64,000 bases of DNA from Rhizophagus irregularis (Eukaryota; Glomeromycota; Glomeromycetes; Glomerales; Glomeraceae), in assembly GCF_026210795.1 (NCBI RefSeq), contig NC_089431.1:3286001-3350000 (forward strand). Direction: 5' to 3'. A program made the position numbers and the translations under genes. Positions 47,546 through 58,171 of the stretch are shown here, one piece after another. Below the pieces are notes generated by a model. The model did not search any database. It was not told the origin of the DNA and worked only from the letters and a program-made list of their open reading frames with translations. Positions within the stretch are counted from its first letter, which is position 1. Every line of letters begins with the position of its first letter.

Positions 47546-49119
47546 TATATGCGTAATATTTATTATTTTAATAAAATCAAATTTTACATATATTCTTAAA
47601 AATTTAAAGCTCTGATTTCTTTTTATGATACTTTAATAAAATAATCAAATATGCTACTACAAACAATTAACACTAGCTAGTAAATCTAAAATTATTAAAT
47701 TTTTCTAAATTGCTATTAGTGAACTAACGGGAATATACTTCCTAATATATTTGTAATATCACACTACAATTCAAAGAAAAATTTCCCTTCTCACATTTTT
47801 TCGAAGCATGCAAGTAAACCTATATGGTTGCAAGTATTAATTTCATCAACCGAATTTCACCTTTTTTGCAGCCATCAAAGCCAAATAAACGATTAAACTT
47901 GTCTATAAAATAAATAATAATTACAATAAACAATTTATTTTAGAAAAATATTAATAATAGAATATAACAAAATAAAATTACTTTCTAGTTTTTGTGTCAT
48001 TCTTCGTGCTAAATGCTCTAACAGTAACTACTTTAAAAAAAAATCTACAAATATCAAATTATAATCATCTAACTCCCATTTTGTTTGATTTCCAATTGCC
48101 TGACTTTTTAACATAATCTTAACATAATTTTTAACAAATCTAAACAAAGAAATATCTTCTTAATAAAAAAATTTTTTTAAAACAATATCCGAAGTATAAC
48201 AACCAATCACCAATTTAAATCAAATTTACTTCATTCCACGATCAATAGCTCTACTTAAATTACCAGTTTGATGAGATTAAATTGATGAAATAATAAAATA
48301 CAAAAAATTGATATGATAACAATGAAATAAATCTAAATAACAATTAATTACAATAAAGAAGTTTTAGCAATAAGAATTTTTTCGGCAATGAGTCTTTGAT
48401 TGTCTGAAAAAAAATTTCTTTTATCTCTATTTAATTACGATCTATTTAATTTAAGTAATTACAACTAATCTAAATTGTCTTGAGAAACCCTCAAATTCTT
48501 GAATAAATGTTATTCTATTTCAATAATATATACGTGACTACGTGAGCATATCTGAAAGAGATAAGCAAGCCATATTAACATAAGCAGAAATTATACTCAA
48601 GTTATTAATAGCTCAAACAAGAACATATTAACATCTCTGAATTGACATACAATTCTACCAAACTCTATATCATCACTTATTAGTAATCTACGTAAAAAGT
48701 TCTTTTTAGCAAAACTATTTTCTTAAATCCATTCAGTTTTGCCTTATCCTGATAATTTAGAAGAAACATGAGTAATATTCTGTCATAATTTTCTATAAAT
48801 TTCTCTTATTGTATCAGTATTTAACTGGTTTGTTGCATGAACATCTAATGAAAATTAATCTAAAATATGATGATGCATTCCAGTTTCCTTCATTAAAGAA
48901 TACTTAGCGAAATAATTAAAAAATATTTCAAAAAAATAAAAATTCATAAAAAAAAATTTAAATCAGATTTGGTAAGTCTGAAATTAATTGTAATTAATAT
49001 GCATATCGTATCAGCAATTGGTGGTGTTAAAAAAAAAATTTTCAATTATCCAGATTCAAAGTACCAAACCTTACGCCATAACACATAATTTTGCTGAAAA
49101 ATATAGAATTTTATAAAAT
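47546..49119. other. non-coding left part of the transposon
   Basis: AT-rich sequence between the left end and the transposase 3' end. No frame of note; short runs resemble decayed coding DNA near 48750-48850. Confidence 0.4.
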
Positions 49120-52100
49120 TTAATATATCTTCCTATTAATTGGTATTACCGATATATATTTTTTTTTGCCTACTGTAAAAGAACCTTCAATAAATCGACC
49201 TAATATACTGTGCACCGGAATAATACAATCTCTACTATGTTCGAAAAATTCTTTTTTCCATAGTTCAATATTGCAAGATTCAATTTCATCATTAATTTTA
49301 CAGTGAAATCTAGTATTATGGTTATTTGCTAGACGATACCACCTAACAAATGCTAAAGCATGTTTCTTAGATCCTTCCAGTAAATGTAAAGTATGTTCAA
49401 AATAAAATTGAACAATTCTGGGATAAGTATCTTTAGTATTTCCATGGGTAAATTGTGATAAAATTTTAGCTGATGTGATGTGTCTTTTTGAATATGATGA
49501 TGCAAATACTTCTGAGCCAAGTCGTAATCGCCCATAAATATTTACCTTTGAAAGTACTGGTATAGCTTCTGGACTGGCAACATGGATATTTGCTAATGCT
49601 ACAAAATCTTTATTTTCATAGGCATTGTAATAATATTCAACCAACAGATCTAATATTTCTTTTGGTAGGTTTGTATTTATTCTTTTAGAATTAAGAAAAG
49701 TACCCAGAAAGGATTCAGAACCTGTTCCAGCCATTTTTTCCACATTTCTGGATATAGATAAAAATTTCTGGTAGTCTATTTCATCAAATTCATCTTGAAC
49801 TGCAAGACTACTACTAGTTTCTTTTAATGCTATTAAAGGTAAACAAGCCGATAAATGTTGGTGATCTTGGACGCACGAAGAAAATTGATCAAGAAGGGAG
49901 TTATAATGAATTGTTTTTAATAATTCTAGCTCAATTTTTCTGTTACTAGTATGATACGAACCTATATATATGAAATAATAAATAATTAATAAATATGAAA
50001 TATATAAATGTAATAAATTTATAAATTTAGTTAAATATAATTTTTTTTTTAATTTTAAAAAATCTGTTAAATATTTTATTTCGTTTTTATTATAGTTTTT
50101 AAAAGGTGAAAGTATTTAAAAGTAGACTGGTTTTTATTGTACTTACCCAGTAAACTATTCATTCTTTCATAACTAAAACACCAAAATGCATATAACAGTT
50201 CATAGTCTAAAGCGCAATGGCAAATATGCAAACATAAATGTAAATTTGGAGAAATTTTTTCTGGTCCGTAATTTTGCTTGATAAGTTTTACCATTGTTAA
50301 AAGCCGTTTGTGTGCCTCTTCTAATCCATTTATTGATATAGTTCTGCATACAAGTATATTATACACGCGAACAAAATTGGCAAGAATTGCTCAATCTGAT
50401 TTCCGAAGTAGATCCCAGGTAATTGTAGTTGCGTACACAAGGATAAAATTTTTCCACTGATTTGCAGTAAACCTTGAAAATCCTTCTCCTGTATCAATTC
50501 TATAGGGGATTCTGCCAATATCTTTTATTAACTTAGCCCTATTCTGCATTATTTTAAGGTCTTTTTGTGTTAATCATTCTTCTTCAATCCACAACCATAG
50601 TACAATCCATTTAGCGATACCCAAAAATAAGCAGTGCATGGGATCGATAATGAGAAATCTGACTGAATCAAAATAACTAAGCCGATACATTTCTGACCAA
50701 CGCACTGAAGTATTACATACGTGAAGACTTCTAGCATCTTTAGTTTTACATTCCAACCATTCCTGTGCATTTTTTTGAACTTGGTTGATATCTCTTTCAA
50801 CAAACCATTTATCAATATTATCGAATCCACCAAAATTTGGCTGATTTTGATCATTGAATTGTGTTTTTTTTAAACATCTATGTTCTATGACAGGCTACAC
50901 GTGCTGATATGTAACCACAGAGCTTTCTTGCAGCTGGAATATCACAAGAGCAGCATATTACTGCAGCTCGAATTGGCTTATTAGTGCTTTTATATATTCC
51001 TGATAGTTCAATCCCATTCCATAATTCTAGTAATTGATCAATTATTGGAGCCAAATAGTGATTTATATAGTGTAGGCTTGGTTCATTTGGTCCGGGAATC
51101 AAAGCTATTGTCAGAATGTTTGATGGTTTAAATTTTTCATTTCGTGAAAGGTTACATATTACACCATATATGGCTCCCACACTATAATTGGCATTATTGA
51201 ATGGCCGAAACCAATCAATATTTAACATAATACCCAAGTGTCTATCAGCCACTTCTTTCCGAAAGAAAGGTAAATTTTGGTCTTCATCCCAAAATATTTT
51301 CCAAACTCGTCCATCATAATTATCATTTAAATATTGAGGAACATTACACTGATCTGCCTATTTCCTGCATGAACTCTCAAATCCTTTTCGATTGTACATC
51401 AATTGTAATTGGTGTTTTAAACTGACAATTGGAAAAATTAAAGAAGGCTCTCCATTTATAGTGTGAACTGTCTTAGTAAGTTTCATCATACATTCATTTC
51501 TTTGATTTGCCATTGGATGATTTGGCAAGTCAATATATGTACAATGACTTTTAATAGGAACTTGAGTAGGTGTGGTAGTTGATACTTCTGCTATATTATA
51601 TAATTTACAACATTTTTCACATGCTGCATATTTTATTATATGAACACATACACCAAGTATTTTGCATGCCATATACAGTGATGTAGGAAAAGATTTATAT
51701 GTATTTGCGTCCAAAAGTACCAAAATATATCTAAAAAATTTAACTAAAGAATCGGTAGTGACGTTAGATAACTTATGCCTTTCTTGGTATAATAAAATCC
51801 ATAAGACAATCCAATTGAAGCTTTCATTAAAATCAACAATAGGTACTTCGATATCATCATATATATCATCTGTTTCTGGTGCATCAAACCCGCTAGATGA
51901 AGATTCATTTGGATTTTCTTCAGTAAAATTGAGTTCATCATCAACACTTTCACTATTATCACCATCGGCATCACCATCATCATCATAATCAGAAATATTC
52001 TGTTCGATGACAACTATTGGATATGTTATTCCACCACTACCAATATCCTTTTGTTTTCCTTTTGGTTTATCTTTCGGTAATTTCTTGGGAAGGAATGTGT

Positions 52101-52431
52101 AGGTTTTTCTTTGAGAAGGTTGATTAGATTCGATCATCATCTGATCATTATCATCAACTTCCATAGAATCCAGTCTATCTGGCAAATCTACTGATTCATC
52201 TAGACTTGGGTCATTGGTCGAATCTTGATTTAGGTCTGTATTTTCGATAATTCCTCTTGGTCTAATATTCTTTTTTAGTTCATGACTTTTTTTTGTACGC
52301 GAATCAACTAAAATTCCCTTACATTTATCGCAATTACAAGGAACTTTCCTTGTTTTACTTTTATTAGGGTGATTATTATTATTAGAAACCTTTACAAAAG
52401 ATTTTTTTATTTTTCGATATGTTCTTGGCAT
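49120..52431 (-). pseudogene. Tnp2-family transposase gene (Transposase_21), disrupted
   Basis: Reading from 52431, a 357-codon frame starts MPRTYRKIKKSFVKVSNNNN with a zinc-like CNCDKCKG motif and an acidic middle, and includes LYMACKILGVCVHIIKY and a zinc-like CEKCCKLYN. After a stop the homology goes on with ADRHLGIMLNIDWFRPFNNA, ALIPGPNEPSLHYINHYLAP, then the hallmark IIDPMHCLFLGIAKWIV, and the C-terminal part ends at 49120 (SVIPINRKIY). The Tnp2 catalytic core is therefore represented in order, but at least three or four stops or frame changes interrupt it; one break near 49980-50070 may be a true intron. The enzyme would cut and paste CACTA-type ends. Confidence 0.85.
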
Positions 52432-52776
52432 TGCAAAATTCTTATTTTATTTTTATATGATAATTTTTCAATTCTTTGAAATAATAAACGAAATATTATA
52501 TCCATTAATAAATATATTTTATTGAAATGTTGATTAAATTCTAAAAAAGGAAAATAAATTGTAGTCTAAATATAGTCTAATTTTGAATATATAAAGATGC
52601 ATCATGGATTTTAATTTGATTTTTTTTTTCTAATTCTTCGTTAGATGATTGATTTCTAAATTAATTATTGACCAAAGAAAAAAAAACATTGTAGAAAAAA
52701 AGTATAAAAAAGAATTTATTAATTTTTTCTTTTCTTTTTTTCCTAAATTATTTTCATTTTTGCTCTTTTGGTAAAA

Positions 52777-54626
52777 ATGCGTAGGCGAAACCCGTTTAAG
52801 ATCAATAAAATTAGCCAACAACGTTTTTACACAAGTTCATATAATCGTCATTCATCAAGAATGAATATTTCAAAACATCGCCGATATTCATCAAGTCCTT
52901 CTCCAGAAAGGAGGAAATATACTTGACATTCTCTACTGGGAAATAAATATTCAAGTTACTCTCGTTACTCATCACAGAGGTAAAAGTTTCCTATCTGTAA
53001 AAGCATGAATTAATAATCTAATATAATTACTTTAAAAGTGATGTTCAAAGAAAACGCTTACCAAGTACTAGAAGGGTCATTTGTTTAATATTCGAAATAA
53101 CTGCTCATCAACTTGGGAATATGAAAATGGTCACTCATCAATCAATAGGGATTCAAGAGAACATGATCGCTCATCAATCATCAGGGATTTAAGAAAACGT
53201 GATCGCTCAAGGGATTCGAGAGAACGTGATCGCTCAAGGGATTCAAAAGAACGTGATCGCTCATCAATCATCAGGGATTCAAGAGAACATGATCGCTCAT
53301 CAATTATCAGGGATTTAAGAAAACGTGATATTGGTCGTTCATTAATCATCAGGGATTCAAAATCGCCAAAAGGATACGATAGTGGTATGATTATAATTTG
53401 GTTTTTTGTAAGGATCTTTTTTTTAACTAATAATGATATTAATTTACAGTGATTGAAGCCTTAAGTAGAGCTGTCAGCTCATTTACGGAAGAAGTTTAAA
53501 GCATTAAAGCAGCCTCTCAATCAAAGCCAGATCAATCAAGACATAATCGGACAGAATCACCTCTGGAACCAGAAGCTGGCTACTATCGTTATGCTCAAAA
53601 CGTTCTTGAAAATATGGATGAAGAACAATATAAGAATTTTCATGTAAGTTATTTTTTACTATAATCACTATTTCTTTTTTTTCTTAAATATTACTAACCT
53701 TTTTTTGAATTAAGGATGAAGTAGTGCAGATCTTGAGTGGTCTTGATGACACATTACAACTGGACCATACTAAAAAATGAATCGATATTGCCTGACATGT
53801 TGCAAAAAATACAATGAAAGAGATCGATAAAGCTATGAAAGGAAGATTTCAATACAAAGATACAGAACTGAAATGGGTTTTGCAACAATTGCATCGTCAC
53901 CGTCATGAAAATTGGAGGATTAATCTTGATCCAGAAAAAGCAAAGTCAGAAAAAAAAGAAAAGGAATCAATTCTCGTAGAGGCGATGTAAGTACTTCGGT
54001 AAACTAGTTTAGCAAATTAAAACTTGTTACTAATCGATTCATTTACTTCAGATAGAAAAAGGAAAGACGCCAGAAAGGTTTGACCCACATGTTTAACGCC
54101 AAAGATAATTTACTTAGCAAGTTTAAACTATCATCTTTATCTTGGGACGAATTCAATGACGATTGTGAATTATTGATGAATGAAGGCGAATTCCATAGCA
54201 ATGAAGTGTCTGAAACTGACGATGAACTTGCCCAAGAAGAAGTCAATATGAATATCTGACCAAAAAATAAAAAACAACAGATAAACATGTTCTTCATGTT
54301 TATGACAAACCCTGGAGGTCAAGTCGTATAAGTAAATTGCTTATTTGCTTCGAGTTTGCGTAATTCATCATTTTATCGATACTGATTATTGATTTTTTTT
54401 TATTCAATAGGTTCGTGAATTACTTCGTCTATCTGATAGCGTTGGCGAGAAAATAAGTCATGTAAAAGTTTTTTGTCACCGTTGGTATGAAGATAAAAAA
54501 TGGTGCGATAATTCTAAGCCACCTGAAGATACTCCGGAATGGACAATCTCTTGATCATATGATAACAATGATGATCATCAATCAATGATTAGTTTTGGTG
54601 AGAAGGAAAATATCGAAAATGAGTAA
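52777..54626 (+). pseudogene. RS-repeat accessory ORF of the transposon, decayed
   Basis: Begins MRRRNPFKINKISQQRFYTS, basic and Ser/Arg-rich. A minisatellite at about 53140-53360 encodes RDSREHDRSSIIRDLRKRD-type units. Downstream pieces read YYRYAQNVLENMDEEQYKNF, DEVVQILSGLDDTLQLDH, FQYKDTELKWVLQQLHRHRH, and an acidic region followed by RELLRLSDSVGEKISHVKVF. Introns appear to separate them. Several in-frame stops show decay. The position inside the Tnp2 element and on the opposite strand suggests the role that TNPA-like proteins play in CACTA elements, binding subterminal repeats, but there is no sequence proof and it may be a captured host SR-type gene. Confidence 0.6.
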
Positions 54627-55027
54627 AAGGACGGGAAAAGAATAGTATTGTATTATATTATTGTTTGTATAGCTTAATATTGCTTGTATATAATAAATAA
54701 TAATAATATTTTATATTAACAATTTTCGGTATTAATATTGGTAAATTGAAATAAATAATACTGTAAATATCAAATGAAAATCATGTATAAAAGAGGATAC
54801 TATTGGGTTTGATATTTATATAATATTTACCCGATTGGTAAACCGATTCTTCATTAATTAAAAATGATATTTATAAAGAATAGTTTACCGATATTGTCCA
54901 GAATTTAAACATTAATAGGCAAAGAATCGGAAATGATCATCAGACTATTATAGTAGTACAATCTATGAAAAATCAGTGAAGAATCGGGTTTATGATTCTT
55001 TACAGATATACCATCATTTGACCTGTG

Positions 55028-55860
55028 TCCAGTAGTTCACCAAAACTGTCATGTCTTCCTATCAATTTTCCAGTCTTCTTAATAGTGAGCGTATTTTGGC
55101 AAGCAATGTAAGCTTACCCGACTCACTACCGTCTAAACCTTTCTTCAAATTCTTAAAAGTAGAAGAATTGTTTTTCTTTCCAGAAGGTTTGCCCTCCTTT
55201 TTCTTGTTATTTGTAGTATTTAGTCCAACCTTGTTATCCGAGTCTTGGTTCTGCTTCTGATTACGGCCACTTCTTGATTATTGATTACGACTTTTAGATA
55301 GTTGAGGGGAAAAGTATCTAGTCCAAACACCTTCATATTCATGCAAGTTCAACTTGGTATTCGTGATTTTATCCAAATCTGCCCAATTTTTGTAATACAT
55401 GATGAGCTTGCGGGTACATTTTTCCTGAACCACCTTAAAAGCTTTGCATTCCAAATGTGAGATAGGTGATTGGGAAGGGTCTGAAGGGTATAGCATTAAT
55501 AAGTTGATGACAGTTCCAGGTAAATCTTTCACCACAGCCTGAAATCGTTCTTTTTCCTTTCTTTGTTGAAGATTCCAGTTAGCAGGATACCATCGGACAG
55601 GAAAACCTCCTAAAGGAGCGGTCCAGACTCCTTGATTCTATAGATTCATAGCCCACTCATTGAAGTCAATTGAAACGGTGACCGTTAAGTATTTCTTCTG
55701 ACGTTTAGTCTTGAAAGCGATCACGTGACCCATTTCTCAAGATGCTGGAGAAATTCGAGCTGAGTCCAAGTGGAGGAGATATCGTATAAAGTAATTTCCC
55801 GAACATTGTCCTTCAATACTGGATCATATCCGGTCATTACCAATTGTAATTTTACTGATT
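55028..55860 (-). mobile_element. second LINE-like ORF1 relic
   Basis: Read on the minus strand from about 55855: MTGYDPVLKDNVREITLYDI, KRQKKYLTVTVSIDFNEWA, GVWTAPLGGFPVRWYPANW, QRKERERFQAVV, then KLIMYYKNWADLDKITNTKL and a Lys/Gly/Asn-rich tail ending LLAKIRSLL-type. It matches the relic at 15.3-16.1 kb block by block but is closer to intact, with few stops. Its 3' end is cut by the right end of the Tnp2 transposon. The protein looks like an RNA-binding (RRM-type) ORF1. Confidence 0.68.
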
Positions 55861-57233
55861 AATAATAAATAATATTAAATTATTATCATTATAATAATTT
55901 AATATTCTTTGTTAAATATAAATAAAATTTATTTTTACATATTTGAGTAAAATAATATTAATGATAAAGTATTGAAATCTGAAAAATATATATATGAAAT
56001 TTTATCATCTGAAACATTAAGAAAGTAAAACTATTAGGAAAAAATATTAAGCATTAAAATACTAGATTGTAATAGATTGTATTTTGTAATAGATATAAAA
56101 AAGATATTTGGAAATCAAGAAAGAATAAATAAAAAAAAAATCTATTATACAAGAGTTAGTTTAAAGAGATAAAAAGAAAATCTTAATAGGTTATATAAGT
56201 ATTTTAGATAGAAATACTTAGACTATAAACTTATTAAAAATATCAGATTAAATTTCAAATGGAAATTTAAGTCTATTTTGAAATGATTATACTAAGAAGA
56301 TATTGATTATCTATAAGAACTGGTTTTACTACTTCACTTTTGAATTTGTTGAATACAGTAGATCTTTGTTAAGTATAATATAAGAATCATGCCATTTGGT
56401 TTAAATAATGTTAATATTGATAATATTAAATCTGATAAAAGTTTACTAGAGATAAAATGGATATTAACCAAGAATTGAAAATGACAAAAAAAGATTGAAA
56501 ACATGAAAAATACTGATTTATTTAACATCTGAAAAAAGAGAAAAGCTAAGAAAATAGATAGGAACTGTAAAGTAAATGTATAATAAAATTCTTGAAAATG
56601 GTGTAAAATAATGGAATTACTAATATAAATGTTATATAAGAGTGTTATTTAAATAATAAATGCTTCACTGAAGAATTTTTATAAGTAAAAGAAACTTTTA
56701 AAAAAGTATATTTGTATGTAATTTAACAATTAATAAGCATATATAAAATGAATAAGAAGTTGTATAAAAATAATTTTTGAATAAAATACTAATTAAAGAA
56801 GAATTAAACTGAATACAAACCATCTCAATTTTTGCCAGGGATTGGAAAAGAAATAGAGGAGAATATATGTTTCTAAAGAGTATTACTTTAGAATGATTAT
56901 TAGAAATTAATAATATGATTAACATAACTATGAATCATCTGAGACATTTTTACTTGTATGTTTCCATTCTTTTGGATATTATTAATAACTAAGATGAAAG
57001 GTACTTTTACTAAATCCAGGTATTTACATGTTTATAACAGGTTATAATCCTATTGTCAATTAATTGAGTGGGATAATGGTTATTGACAAAATATTTAAAT
57101 TGTTCAAGAAATACAATAAATTACAAAGTGACAAGGATCTTACTTTGAAAAGAACAAACAAGAGAAAGAGATTTCAATTGAGAAAAAAGATGCTATGAAT
57201 CATATAATGAATCCATAATTTGATAGATGAGTG
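55861..57233. other. AT-rich gene-free interval
   Basis: 1.4 kb with no supported gene or repeat. GC content falls to very low levels between 55860 and 57000. Confidence 0.5.
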
Positions 57234-57362
57234 CAGTGTTGGGCAATTGGACAATTTTGGACAGGTTTGGACAGTTTTGGATAAGTTTTGGACAGGGTTT
57301 TTGACAATTCTCTTATGTCTAAAACCTTTAAAGTTAAAAATTGTGTCCAAAACTCATCACTG
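57234..57362. mobile_element. 129-bp hAT-type MITE with perfect 8-bp target duplication
   Basis: Starts CAGTGTTGGGCAATTGGACA and ends GTCCAAAACTCATCACTG, giving imperfect inverted ends that match the 13.3 kb element. An exact GATGAGTG duplication flanks it (57226-57233 and 57363-57370). Internal TTTTGGACA repeats are shared with the larger copy, so this is a shorter internal-deletion derivative. Confidence 0.92.
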
Positions 57363-57711
57363 GATGAGTGCTATCACCAGCTGGCCTGATGGTTATGTTA
57401 GAATTACAAGATCATTTTGCTACCTGAATTCAAAACATCATATATTGTGCTCAAGAATAAAAAAAGATCCAATTGAGGATAGCCCACACAATGCTAACTT
57501 GGTTACATTTCAGATTTTGAATGTTTCTTTTGCACAAGCTAAGAGAGTACAAGTATTGCAAGGTTATCAAGTGAGGGGTACACTTCTAAGACATGTGGGC
57601 ATTGCGGACAAATCAATGACAAACTGGGTGGTTCTAAGACTTGATCGGGATGCGAATAGGGTGAGGAACATCTTACTCAAATTGTTAACGAAGGGTCAGG
57701 TTTTGGCCTGA
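57363..57711 (+). pseudogene. unrecognised coding remnant interrupted by the MITE
   Basis: The frame reads ITSWPDGYVRITRSFCYLNS, then RIKKDPIEDSPHNANLVTFQ and NWVVLRLDRDANRVRNILLK, ending at TGA. It has normal protein composition for 110 codons, but the 5' end is broken by the MITE. No family recognised; a repeat-associated protein is likely. Confidence 0.4.
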
Positions 57712-57804
57712 TATGACTAACTCTATTTATTCATGTTGGATTCAATTTCAAGGGTGGTCTTATCATTTATGGTTGTACGAAGCCCATTCTAGCTTTTATT
57801 CTTA

Positions 57805-57873
57805 CCTCTCTTCTCGAAAAATCTTTGGTTTACAAATGAAAGAAATTGAAATTTGGGAACATGTATTAAAATG
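57805..57873 (+). pseudogene. BACK-domain fragment of a BTB gene
   Basis: About 20 codons match the BACK helix of the window's BTB genes (MKEIEIWEHVLK; compare IDEIHIWEYVLKWG at 43.3 kb). The frame stops right after. A tiny fossil of the same expanded family. Confidence 0.5.
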
Positions 57874-58171
57874 ATGCACATGGTATATCTTATTCTCGAT
57901 TAGCTCAGTTTGGCTTCACAAACTTGAACCGCAATAGTCCAGGGTCAAGAAATTAATACTCATGATAGCAATGTTAGGATCATGCCGTTAGTTACTTCCT
58001 TGACATTAATGGTCATATAATTCAGAAATTATGGAGGAGTGCTACTAAATTTTTGACGGAAAAAATAAGCAATTTTATTTTATTATTAACTATGATATTA
58101 GAAATTAATAATTTTTCTTTAAATAAGTTAATTGTTTTAATAAACTATAAATTTCCGAACTTTTCTTCTTT

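Larger units (their letters stand above)
47270..55027. mobile_element. Tnp2 (CACTA/EnSpm-type) DNA transposon, 7.76 kb
   Basis: Perfect 16-bp terminal inverted repeats, CACAGGTCAAATGATG at 47270-47285 and its complement at 55012-55027, bracket a minus-strand Tnp2 transposase gene and a plus-strand RS-rich ORF. Both ends carry subterminal copies of AAGAATCRG in both orientations (left: 47286-47345; right: 54835-55000), a CACTA-superfamily habit. The terminal CACAG differs from canonical CACTA. No 2-3 bp target duplication is kept. The transposase is disrupted, so the copy is not autonomous now. It sits against the LINE-like relic at 55028. Confidence 0.72.

Noticed and set aside
47690-47775. 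CACTAG and CACTACAA strings as the transposon terminus
   Set aside because: No matching inverted copy on the right side; the 16-bp CACAGG ends fit far better.
51662-51988. Plus-strand frame inside the transposase
   Set aside because: Shadow of the acidic Tnp2 N-terminal part; Ser-rich because of antisense GAT/GAA codons.
53131-53349. Minus-strand frame over the RS repeats, and the repeats themselves as a CRISPR-like array
   Set aside because: The repeat units are contiguous and coding, without unique spacers; the minus frame is a shadow.
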